Below are positions 56,951 through 64,000 of a stretch of 64,000 bases of DNA, in pieces (the first letter of the stretch is position 1; the number at the start of each line of letters is the position of its first letter). Where the stretch lies: assembly GCF_943371865.1 (NCBI RefSeq), contig NZ_CALRWL010000026.1, positions 1-64,000 on the forward strand, read 5' to 3'. The stretch comes from Azorhizobium sp943371865 (GTDB taxonomy: Bacteria > Pseudomonadota > Alphaproteobacteria > Rhizobiales > Xanthobacteraceae). The translations under genes were made by a program, and so were the position numbers. The notes beneath the pieces are model-generated. The model did not search any database and was not told the origin of the DNA. It saw only the letters and a list, made by a program, of their open reading frames with translations.

Positions 56951-58954
56951 ATGCCCGTGGTCGCCGAATTGTGGTGCGTGGCGGCCTTGCTGGCCCTGGC
57001 TGGGCTGGGCGTGATCCTGGGGCATCGCTCCGGTGCCTCGCCGCTCCTCTATGGCGCAGCGCTGGTGGTGAGTCTTGCCGCCCTGACCAATGCCCTGCTC
57101 GCCTTGGCCGGCCCGGCCACCGCTTTGATCTTGCCCATGGGCCTGCCATGGATCGGCGCGCAGTTCCGGCTCGATGCGCTGTCGGCCTTCTTTCTGGTGC
57201 TGATCAATCTGGGCGGGGCCGCCGCCAGCCTCTATGCCATCGGCTACGGCCGCCACGCGGCGGAACCCCAGAGGGTGCTGCCGTTCTTTCCCGCCTTTCT
57301 GGCCGGGATGAATCTGGTGCTGGTGGCGGACGATGCCTTCAGCTTCCTGCTGACCTGGGAGAGCATGTCGCTGGCCTCTTGGGCGCTGGTGATGGCCGAC
57401 CATCGGGCGGGCGAGACCCGCATGGCCGGCTATGTCTATCTGCTCATGGCCAGCTTCGGCACCCTGATGCTGCTGCTGGCGTTCGCGACGCTGGCCGGCC
57501 CTGAGGCGGGCTATGCCTTCTCCACCATGCGCGCCCACGGGCTGTCGCCCGTTGCGGCGGGGCTCGTGCTGGGCTTGGCGCTGCTGGGGGCCGGCTCCAA
57601 GGCCGGGCTGGTGCCGCTGCATGCCTGGCTGCCGCTGGCCCATCCCGCAGCTCCCAGCCACGTCTCGGCGCTGATGAGCGCGGTGATGACCAAGGTGGCA
57701 GTCTACGGCTTCATCCGCATCGTGTTCGATCTGCTGGGGGCGCCGGACTGGTGGTGGGGCATTCCCGTGCTGGCGCTGGGCGGAGCGAGCGCGGCGCTGG
57801 GCGTGCTCTATGCGCTGATGCAGACCGACATCAAGAAGGTGCTGGCCTACAGCACCATCGAGAATATCGGCATCATCTTCGTCGGCCTGGGGCTGGCGCT
57901 GGCGTTCCAGGCCAATCATCTGCCGACTGCCGCGGCGCTGGCGCTCACGGCGGCGCTGTTCCATGCGCTGAACCATGCTTTGTTCAAGAGCGCGCTGTTC
58001 TTCGGCGCCGGCGCGGTGCTTACCGCCACCGGCGCGCGGGAACTGGACCGCATGGGCGGGCTGATCCACCGCATGCCCGCCACCAGCGCGCTGATGCTGG
58101 CGGCCTGCGCCGCCATTTCCGCGCTGCCGCCGTTGAACGGTTTTGCCTCCGAATGGCTGACCTTCCAGGCCATCCTGCTCTCGCCGCAACTGCCGGCCTG
58201 GGGGCTGAAGCTCATGGTGCCGGCGGTGGGGGCCTTGCTGGCGCTCTCCGCGGCCCTTGCCGCCGCCTGCTTCGTGCGGCTCTATGGCATCGCGTTCTTG
58301 GGGCGGCCCCGCAGCCCAGAGGCGGCGAGCGCCCATGAGGTGGATCGCTGGTCGCTGGCGGCCATGGGGCTGATGGCCCTGGGCTGCATCGGTGCGGGCA
58401 TTCTGCCCGGCGTGGTCATCGATGCCCTGGCCCCCGTGGTGCATCTGGTGCTGGGCGAGCGCATGCCGGCGCAGGCGGGCACCGCGTGGCTGTCCATCAT
58501 CCCCATCGCGGAAAGCCGCAGCTCCTATAACGGCCTGCTGGTGCTGGTGTTCGTGGCCGGTTCCGCGGCGCTGATGGCGGGGGTGATCCACCGCTTCGCC
58601 TCCCGCGCGGTGCGGCGGGCGCCGGCCTGGGATTGCGGCTTTCCCGATGCAGGCATTGCCACGCAATATAGCGCCTCCAGCTTCGCCCAGCCGCTGCGCC
58701 GGGTGTTCGGCACGTCGGTGTTCGCGGCCCGCGAGCGCATCCACATGCCTCCTCCCGGCGATGCCAGCCCCGCCCGCCTGGAGGTGGAACTGAAGGATCC
58801 GGTGTGGAGCGGGCTCTATGCGCCGCTGGCGGACGGGGTGTGGGCGCTGTCGGGGCGGCTCAACCCGCTGCAATTCCTCACCATCCGGCGTTATCTCTCG
58901 CTGGTGTTCGCCGCCTTGGTGCTGCTCCTGCTGGTGCTGGCGCTATGGACATGA
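56951..58954 (+). CDS. hyfB: HyfB-like proton-translocating membrane subunit (complex I NuoL/M type)
   Basis: A 667-residue antiporter-like membrane subunit with about 16 helices. It retains the key charged residues of ion-translocating subunits: Glu in FLLTWESMSLASWAL and Lys in GAGSKAGLVPLHAWLPLAHP plus MTKVAVYGFIRIVFDLLG. The later YALMQTDIKKVLAYSTIENI and LNHALFKSALFFGAGAV are HyfB-typical. It is the first structural gene of the operon, overlapping hyfC. Naming follows hydrogenase-4 homology; function in this host probably differs (see HyfG). Confidence 0.9.
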   Translation: MPVVAELWCVAALLALAGLGVILGHRSGASPLLYGAALVVSLAALTNALLALAGPATALILPMGLPWIGAQFRLDALSAFFLVLINLGGAAASLYAIGYGRHAAEPQRVLPFFPAFLAGMNLVLVADDAFSFLLTWESMSLASWALVMADHRAGETRMAGYVYLLMASFGTLMLLLAFATLAGPEAGYAFSTMRAHGLSPVAAGLVLGLALLGAGSKAGLVPLHAWLPLAHPAAPSHVSALMSAVMTKVAVYGFIRIVFDLLGAPDWWWGIPVLALGGASAALGVLYALMQTDIKKVLAYSTIENIGIIFVGLGLALAFQANHLPTAAALALTAALFHALNHALFKSALFFGAGAVLTATGARELDRMGGLIHRMPATSALMLAACAAISALPPLNGFASEWLTFQAILLSPQLPAWGLKLMVPAVGALLALSAALAAACFVRLYGIAFLGRPRSPEAASAHEVDRWSLAAMGLMALGCIGAGILPGVVIDALAPVVHLVLGERMPAQAGTAWLSIIPIAESRSSYNGLLVLVFVAGSAALMAGVIHRFASRAVRRAPAWDCGFPDAGIATQYSASSFAQPLRRVFGTSVFAARERIHMPPPGDASPARLEVELKDPVWSGLYAPLADGVWALSGRLNPLQFLTIRRYLSLVFAALVLLLLVLALWT

Positions 58955-59901
58955 TCCACGCGCTCCTGGTGCAGGGTGCGCAGATGGCGCTGGTGCTGGC
59001 GCTCGCCCCGCTGCTCACCGGCTTTGTGCGCGTCATCAAGGCGCGGCTGCTGCGCCGGCGCGGCCCGCCGCTGCTGCAACCCTATTTCGATTTGCTGCGC
59101 CTCGCCCGCAAGGAGGTGGTGCTGGCGGACAATGCCTCCTGGCTGTTCCGCGCCGCGCCCTATCTGATCTTCGCCGCCACCTGGGTGGCGGCAGCGCTGG
59201 TGCCCACCTTCGCCACCGGCCTGGTGTTCTCCTGGACCGCGGATCTGATCGCCATCACCGCCTTGCTGGGCTTCGCCCGCTTCTTCCTGGCGCTTGCGGG
59301 CATGGACGTGGGCACCAGTTTCGGCGGCCTGGGCTCCAGCCGGGAGGTGATGATCGCCTCCTTGGCTGAGCCAGCGCTCATCATGATCGTGTTCACTTTG
59401 GCGCTGGTGGCCGGCTCCACCCAGCTGTCCACGGTGGCCGAGCACATGCAGTCGGGCAGCGTGGGCTTGCGGGTGTCGCTGGGGCTGGCGCTGATCGGCC
59501 TGACCATGGTGGCCATCGCCGAGAATGCCCGCATCCCCATCGACAATCCGGCCACCCATCTGGAACTGACCATGGTGCATGAGGCCATGGTGCTGGAATA
59601 TTCCGGCCGGCATCTGGCGGTGATCGAACTGGCGGCGGCTCTGAAGCTGCTGCTCTATGTGTCGCTGATTGCCTGCGTATTCACGCCCTGGGGGCTTGCG
59701 CCGGCCGGCGCGCCCTTCGGCATGCTGATGCTGGGCGTGGCAGCCTATGGGGTGAAGCTTGCCGTGGGCGGCGGGCTGCTGGCGCTGTTCGAGACCGGCA
59801 TCGCCAAGATGCGGGTGTTCCGGGTGCCGGACTTTCTGGGCGCGGCGCTGATGCTGGGCCTGCTGGCGACCCTGCTGCTGTTCGTGTCGAGGAGCCTGTA
59901 G
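58945..59901 (+). CDS. hyfC: HyfC-like membrane subunit (NuoH type)
   Basis: A 318-residue membrane protein with about eight helices, homologous to NuoH and HycD/HyfC, which couples the peripheral arm to the membrane. Conserved segments are GPPLLQPYFDLLRLARKE, LAGMDVGTSFGGLGSSREVM and AENARIPIDNPATHLELTM, followed by EAMVLEYSGRHLAVIE. The start ATG at 58945 overlaps the hyfB end; ATG at 58951 is an alternative. Confidence 0.92.
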   Translation: MDMIHALLVQGAQMALVLALAPLLTGFVRVIKARLLRRRGPPLLQPYFDLLRLARKEVVLADNASWLFRAAPYLIFAATWVAAALVPTFATGLVFSWTADLIAITALLGFARFFLALAGMDVGTSFGGLGSSREVMIASLAEPALIMIVFTLALVAGSTQLSTVAEHMQSGSVGLRVSLGLALIGLTMVAIAENARIPIDNPATHLELTMVHEAMVLEYSGRHLAVIELAAALKLLLYVSLIACVFTPWGLAPAGAPFGMLMLGVAAYGVKLAVGGGLLALFETGIAKMRVFRVPDFLGAALMLGLLATLLLFVSRSL

Positions 59902-59902
59902 C

Positions 59903-60565
59903 ATGGGCTCCCTGGTCTTCGACGTCGCGCATCTGCTGGCCGGGGGGCTGGTGCTGTTGAGCTTCACCATGCTCTATCAGGATCGGCTCTATGCCCTGCT
60001 GCATGTGTTCGCGCTGCAGGCGCTGGTGCTGGCGCTGTCGGTGTCCTGGCAGGCCTATGCGCAGGGCGCGCCCCATCTCTATGTGACGGCGATCATCACT
60101 TTGGTGTTCAAGGCCATCATCATTCCGGTGGCCCTGCACCGCATCGTGACGCGGCTGGGCATCCACCGCGAGGTGGAGACGGCGCTGAGCGTCGGCACCA
60201 CCATGCTGGCCGGCATTGGGCTGGTGGCGCTGTCCATGGTGGTGATGCTGCGGGTGACCGCCACCGCCGACGCCCTGGCGCGGGAGGATCTGGCCTTCGC
60301 TTTGTCGGTGGTGCTGCTGAGCCTGCTGATGATGGTCACCCGGCGCAATGCGGTCAGCCAGGTGGTGGGCTTCATGTCGCTGGAGAACGGGCTGATCCTC
60401 GCCGCCACCGGGGCCAAGGGCATGCCACTGGTGGTGGAAATCTCGGTGGCTTTCTCGGTGCTGGTGGCCTTCATCGTCATCGGCATCTTCCTGTTCCGCA
60501 TCCGCGAGCGCTTCGACACCGTGGATAGCGAGGCCCTCGACCGCTTTCGCGAGGACCAGCGATGA
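59903..60565 (+). CDS. hyfE: HyfE-like membrane subunit (NuoK/MrpC related)
   Basis: A 220-residue membrane protein with about six to seven helices. The second half carries the NuoK-like motif FMSLENGLILAATGAKGMPL. It follows hyfC with 1 base between, an AGGAG site lying in the hyfC end, and overlaps hyfF by ATGA. No hyfD homologue lies between C and E. Confidence 0.9.
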   Translation: MGSLVFDVAHLLAGGLVLLSFTMLYQDRLYALLHVFALQALVLALSVSWQAYAQGAPHLYVTAIITLVFKAIIIPVALHRIVTRLGIHREVETALSVGTTMLAGIGLVALSMVVMLRVTATADALAREDLAFALSVVLLSLLMMVTRRNAVSQVVGFMSLENGLILAATGAKGMPLVVEISVAFSVLVAFIVIGIFLFRIRERFDTVDSEALDRFREDQR

Positions 60566-62007
60566 GCAGCGGCTTCGACGGCGCAGCCCTCATTCTGGTG
60601 CTGCCGGCGCTGACCGCGCTGGGGCTGCTGGTGCTGCCCGGGGTGCGGCTGCCGGCAGCGCTGAATGCGGGATCCGCCTGCCTCACCTTCCTGGCGGCGG
60701 CATCGCTGATCTGGGTCCGGCCGGCATCGGGGCCGTTCCTGCTGGTGGATGACTTCAACATCGTGTTCGTGGTGCTGAACACCTTCGTCGCCTTCACCAC
60801 CGCGCTGTTCAGCGCCGGCTACATCGGCCATGAACTGGAGACCGGACGGCTGACCGTGGCGCAGATGCGCTTCTATCATGCCATGTACCAGGTGCTGCTG
60901 TTCGCCATGAACCTGGCGCTGCTGGCCAACAATATCGGCCTGATGTGGGTGGCCATCGAGATGGCGACGCTCACCACGGTGCTGATGGTGGGCCTCTATC
61001 GCACCCGCGAGGCCATCGAGGCGGCGTGGAAATATTTCATCCTCGGCAGCGTCGGCATCGCCTTGGCGCTGTTCGGCACCATCCTGGTCTATATGGCCGC
61101 CCGCCCGGTGGTGGGCGAGGGGCAGGACGGCATGGTGCTCACCGTGCTGATGGCCCATGCCGCCGTCTTTGATCCGGCCATGCTGAATCTGGCCTTCGTG
61201 TTCCTGCTGCTGGGCTATGGCACCAAGGTGGGCCTTGCCCCGCTCCATGCCTGGCTGCCCGATGCCCATGCGGAGGGGCCAACCCCTATTTCCGCCGTGC
61301 TGTCCGGCCTGCTGCTGAACGTGGCGCTCTATGCGGTGCTGCGCTTCAAGATGCTGCTGGCGCAAGCGCCGGGCGCGCTGGCGCCGGGGCCGCTGCTCAT
61401 GGGCATGGGGCTGGTGTCGCTGCTGTTCGCGGCGCTGATGCTGTACCGGCGGCGCGACATCAAGCGATTGTTCGCTTATTCGTCCATCGAGCATATGGGG
61501 CTGATCGCCTTTGCGTTCGGCATCGGCGGGCCGCTGGCCAATTTCGCCGGCCTGCTGCACATGGTCATGCACAGCCTGACCAAGTCGGCCATCTTCTTCG
61601 CCGTGGGCCAGATCGTGCAGGTGAAGGGCACCCAGAAGATCAGCGAGATCCGCGGCCTCACCGCCAGCCATCCGGTGCTGGGCTGGGGGCTGGTGCTGGG
61701 GGTGGTGGCCATCGCCGGCCTGCCGCCCTCGGGGGTGTTCATGAGCGAGTTTCTGCTGGTCTCCTCGACCTTTGCCCGCGTGCCGCTGGTGGCGCTGCCG
61801 CTGGTGGCCGGCCTGCTGCTGGCATTGGGCGCATTGATGCAGAAACTGAACGGCCTCGCCTTCGGCGCACCCACCGGCACTCTGGCGCCGGTGCGCACCA
61901 ATGCGCTGCCCATGATGACCCATCTGGCCCTGGTGTTTGCCGCCGGGCTTTATCTGCCGCCGCCATTGGTGGCGTGGTTCGAACATATCGCCCGGATGCT
62001 GGGTTGA
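60562..62007 (+). CDS. hyfF: HyfF-like proton-translocating membrane subunit (NuoN/M type)
   Basis: A 481-residue antiporter-like subunit with about 14 helices. Charged residues are seen in LMWVAIEMATLTTVLMVGLY, GTKVGLAPLHAWLPDAHAEG, and RRRDIKRLFAYSSIEHMGLI. The segment MHSLTKSAIFFAVGQIVQ fits HyfF. Together with HyfB it supplies two putative ion channels. It is 15 bases from hyfG, with GGAGG in the gap. Confidence 0.91.
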   Translation: MSSGFDGAALILVLPALTALGLLVLPGVRLPAALNAGSACLTFLAAASLIWVRPASGPFLLVDDFNIVFVVLNTFVAFTTALFSAGYIGHELETGRLTVAQMRFYHAMYQVLLFAMNLALLANNIGLMWVAIEMATLTTVLMVGLYRTREAIEAAWKYFILGSVGIALALFGTILVYMAARPVVGEGQDGMVLTVLMAHAAVFDPAMLNLAFVFLLLGYGTKVGLAPLHAWLPDAHAEGPTPISAVLSGLLLNVALYAVLRFKMLLAQAPGALAPGPLLMGMGLVSLLFAALMLYRRRDIKRLFAYSSIEHMGLIAFAFGIGGPLANFAGLLHMVMHSLTKSAIFFAVGQIVQVKGTQKISEIRGLTASHPVLGWGLVLGVVAIAGLPPSGVFMSEFLLVSSTFARVPLVALPLVAGLLLALGALMQKLNGLAFGAPTGTLAPVRTNALPMMTHLALVFAAGLYLPPPLVAWFEHIARMLG

Positions 62008-62022
62008 GAGGAGGCACGGACC

Positions 62023-63543
62023 ATGACCGCTCTGTTCGATGCCATCGCCTCCGGCGCCATCGTCACCGGCCATCGCCCCTGGCTGCGGGCAGTGGTGGAT
62101 GCCGAAACCTGGACTGCCCTCGCCGCGCAACTGGCGGCGGGCCGCTGGACCTTGCTGAGCCTGTGGGGCGAGGCCGATGCGGTGCAGATGGCCCTGCTGG
62201 ATGAAGAGGCCGGCACGGTGGCCGTCGCCACATTGCCTTGCCCCGATGGGGCCTATCCGTCCGTGGGCCGGCTCCACGCCCCGGCGCAGCGGCTGGAGCG
62301 GGCGGCAAGGGATCTGTTCGGGCTGGTGGCCACCGATGCGCCGGATGTCCGCCCCTGGCTGGATCATGGCCGTTGGGGCCTCTCCCACCCCTTGGCGGCC
62401 GGAGGCCCCGGCGTGGCCCAGAGCGCGCCCTATGCCTTTCTCTCCGCCGAGGGCGAGGGGCTGCACCAGGTGGCTGTGGGGCCGGTGCATGCGGGCATCA
62501 TCGAGCCGGGGCATTTCCGTTTCACCGCCAATGGCGAGGCGGTGGTGCGGCTGGAGGAGCGGCTGGGTTATGTGCATCGCGGCCTGGACGGGCTCATGGC
62601 CGGGGCTGCCCTGGAGCGGGGCGCGGCGCTGGCCGGGCGGGTTTCCGGCGACAGCACCGTGGCCTATGGACTGGCCTTCGCCCGCGCGGTGGAGGCTGCG
62701 CTGCAGGTGGAGGTGCCGCCGCGCGCCATCTGGCAGCGGGGCGTCATGGCGGAACTGGAGCGCCTCGCCAACCATGTGGGCGACATCGGCGCCATCTGCA
62801 ATGATGCCGCCTTCCCGCGCCTGCTGGCGCCCTGCGCCGTGCTGCGTGAACAGGTGCTGCGCGCCGCGCAATTGGCCTTCGGCCATCGGCTGATGATGGA
62901 TGGGGTGATCCCCGGCGGAGTGGCGACGGCGCTGTCTCCCGAAGGCGCGTCAGCCATTCGCGCCGTGCGGGACATCGTCGGCAAGGCGCTGCCGGGCCTG
63001 ATGGCGCTTTATGACGGCACGGCCTCGTTGCAGGATCGCACCGTGGGCACCGGCCGGGCGCATCCGGATCTGGTGCGCCGGTTCGGCTGCGCCGGCGTGG
63101 TGGGGCGCGCCTCCGGGCGAGGGTTCGATGTCCGCCGCACGCTGCCCTATGCGCCCTATGATCAATTGGCCTTTGATGTGCCAGCGCTCCATGAAGGCGA
63201 CGTCAATGCCCGCGTCTGGATCCGCTTCCGGGAGGTGGAGCAGAGCCTGTCGCTGATCGGCCAGATGCTGGACCGTGTGCCCACCGATGGCCCGCTCACC
63301 GTGGATCTCGGTGCGCAGGAGAGCGGACCCTGCGAGGGGCTGGCCCTGGTGGAGGGGTTCCGGGGCGATGTGCTGGCCTTCGTGCGCCTGGACCGCGCCT
63401 TGCGGATCGCGCGGTGCCATCTGCGCGACCCCTCGTGGTTTCACTGGCCGGTGCTGGAAGCGGCCATCGAAGGCAACATCATTGCTGATTTTCCGCTCAT
63501 CAATAAATCCTTCAACTGCTCCTATGCGGGGCAGGATCTCTAA
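62023..63543 (+). CDS. hyfG: HyfG-like fused NuoC/NuoD subunit lacking the Ni-Fe ligands
   Basis: A 506-residue fusion of a 30-kDa NuoC-like domain (about 1-140) and a 49-kDa NuoD or hydrogenase large-subunit domain (about 150-506), with LGYVHRGLDGLMAG as the landmark. In group 4 hydrogenases the Ni-Fe site uses two CxxC motifs. Here the N-terminal RVCGIC becomes RVSGDS (Ser208, Ser211), and the C-terminal DPCxxC becomes NKSFNC (Ser496, Cys499). Three of four ligands are gone and the C-terminal protease-type tail is absent. Hydrogenase activity is therefore unlikely. It resembles the energy-converting hydrogenase-related (Ehr) group. The electron carrier or substrate is unknown. Confidence 0.88.
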   Translation: MTALFDAIASGAIVTGHRPWLRAVVDAETWTALAAQLAAGRWTLLSLWGEADAVQMALLDEEAGTVAVATLPCPDGAYPSVGRLHAPAQRLERAARDLFGLVATDAPDVRPWLDHGRWGLSHPLAAGGPGVAQSAPYAFLSAEGEGLHQVAVGPVHAGIIEPGHFRFTANGEAVVRLEERLGYVHRGLDGLMAGAALERGAALAGRVSGDSTVAYGLAFARAVEAALQVEVPPRAIWQRGVMAELERLANHVGDIGAICNDAAFPRLLAPCAVLREQVLRAAQLAFGHRLMMDGVIPGGVATALSPEGASAIRAVRDIVGKALPGLMALYDGTASLQDRTVGTGRAHPDLVRRFGCAGVVGRASGRGFDVRRTLPYAPYDQLAFDVPALHEGDVNARVWIRFREVEQSLSLIGQMLDRVPTDGPLTVDLGAQESGPCEGLALVEGFRGDVLAFVRLDRALRIARCHLRDPSWFHWPVLEAAIEGNIIADFPLINKSFNCSYAGQDL

Positions 63544-63552
63544 GGGGGCGCC

Positions 63553-64000
63553 ATGCACAAGCTGTTGCTGGACGGGCTCCTCCAGGGGCCACTCACCGAG
63601 CCCGCCCCTAAGGGGGATGACTCTGAGCTGATGGCGCTTGCCGCGCAACTCGATCAGGCCTTCCGGCGCCGGCTGGGCCGCGGCCTGTCGATCCGCCAGG
63701 TGGACGCGGGCTCGTGCAATGGCTGCGAGCTGGAGATCCACGCGCTGAGCAACCCCTATTATGATCTGGAGCGCTTCGGCCTGCGCTTTGTCGCTTCGCC
63801 CCGCCATGCGGATGTGCTGCTGGTGACCGGCCCGGTCACAAAGAACATGCGCGAGGCGCTGGAGCGCACGCTGGCGGCGACGCCGGCACCGAAATGGGTG
63901 GTGGCGGCCGGCGCCTGCGCTCGCGACGGCGGCCTGTTCGCCGGCAGCTATGCCTGCGTGGGCGGGGTGTCGGCGGTGGTGCCGGTGGATCTGCACATTC
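63553..64000 (+). CDS. hyfI: HyfI-like NuoB-type iron-sulfur subunit (partial, cut by window end)
   Basis: The visible 149 residues belong to a NuoB/HycG/HyfI subunit that carries the proximal [4Fe-4S] cluster next to the large subunit. Ligand cysteines seen are Cys55 and Cys58 (GSCNGCELEIHAL), Cys122 (AGACARDGG) and Cys135 (SYACVGGV); a last Cys in a PGCPP motif would follow past the edge. So the electron-transfer site is intact although the partner's Ni-Fe site is not. The gene begins 9 bases after hyfG, with gggggcgcc upstream of the ATG. Confidence 0.9.
   Translation, partial: MHKLLLDGLLQGPLTEPAPKGDDSELMALAAQLDQAFRRRLGRGLSIRQVDAGSCNGCELEIHALSNPYYDLERFGLRFVASPRHADVLLVTGPVTKNMREALERTLAATPAPKWVVAAGACARDGGLFAGSYACVGGVSAVVPVDLHI

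Noticed and set aside
60079..62886. Long minus-strand frame opposite hyfE-hyfF-hyfG
   Set aside because: Composition is that of a reverse-complement shadow; the plus-strand genes carry conserved complex I motifs and overlapping start/stop signals.
56951..64000. Functional hydrogenase-4 or formate hydrogenlyase
   Set aside because: The large subunit lacks three of four Ni-Fe ligands, and no formate dehydrogenase or hyp genes are seen within the window.
1..64000. CRISPR array, tRNA or rRNA genes
   Set aside because: No regularly spaced repeats and no tRNA- or rRNA-like conserved sequence were noticed on either strand; a dedicated scan would be needed to exclude a tRNA formally.

Overview
The window is very GC-rich, densely coding DNA, probably from an alphaproteobacterium of the Hyphomicrobiales. 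A Xanthobacteraceae-like host (Xanthobacter, Azorhizobium, Ancylobacter type) is my inference from base composition, the HmuTUV/IsdG-type heme locus, the many NitT/TauT-type ABC transporters next to catabolic enzymes, and the Hyf-like membrane complex. No rRNA, tRNA, CRISPR array or intact insertion sequence was seen. Both edges cut through loci: the rest of a ugp transporter lies beyond the left edge, and the hyf-like operon runs off the right edge.

Layout. 1-2.4 kb: a UgpB-type binding protein and a phage-like ORF6N protein. 2.5-3.8 kb: a YegD-like Hsp70. 3.8-9.4 kb (minus): a TetR regulator, HlyD-type adaptor, RbbA-type double-ATPase/permease and ABC-2 permease forming one export operon with ATGA overlaps. 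9.5-12.5 kb: an anti-sigma/ECF sigma pair divergent from a DUF4394 protein and an Spy/CpxP-like protein. 12.6-14.3 kb: an SH3-domain exported protein and a less GC-rich orphan gene.

14.3-29.7 kb is the most distinctive part. An AraC/cupin regulator diverges from about 14.5 kb of co-directional catabolic genes: a LigB/LigA-fused class III extradiol dioxygenase, an aldehyde dehydrogenase, a gamma-glutamyltransferase-fold hydrolase, an aspartate-dehydrogenase-like enzyme, a flavin hydroxylase, a three-subunit molybdenum hydroxylase, an ACMSD-family decarboxylase, a NitT/TauT-type ABC importer and a MarR regulator. The second half resembles the picolinate (pic) logic of hydroxylation, second hydroxylation and decarboxylation under MarR control. 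The ring-opening half is different, so I infer an N-heteroaromatic carboxylate pathway ending in extradiol cleavage and nitrogen recovery.

29.8-36.3 kb: heme uptake (hmuTUV, a TonB-dependent receptor, an IsdG-type heme monooxygenase) and a small cytochrome c. 36.4-40.9 kb: periplasmic asparaginase, a small membrane protein, an atypical SDR, an aldo/keto reductase and a YCII protein. 40.9-50.4 kb: a second catabolic region with a TRZ/ATZ-type amidohydrolase, two GntR regulators, another NitT/TauT importer, a one-cysteine Asp/Glu-racemase-fold enzyme resembling arylmalonate decarboxylase, an epimerase, an SDR and a second ACMSD-family enzyme. 50.4-56.6 kb: a small membrane protein, a membrane-anchored nucleoside deoxyribosyltransferase-like protein, an amidase, two DHA2-type MFS exporters and a PcaC-like protein. 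56.6-64 kb: an HTH regulator followed by hyfB, C, E, F, G and I homologues. The HyfG homologue has lost three of the four cysteines that hold the Ni-Fe site, so this looks like a complex-I-related module without hydrogenase activity.
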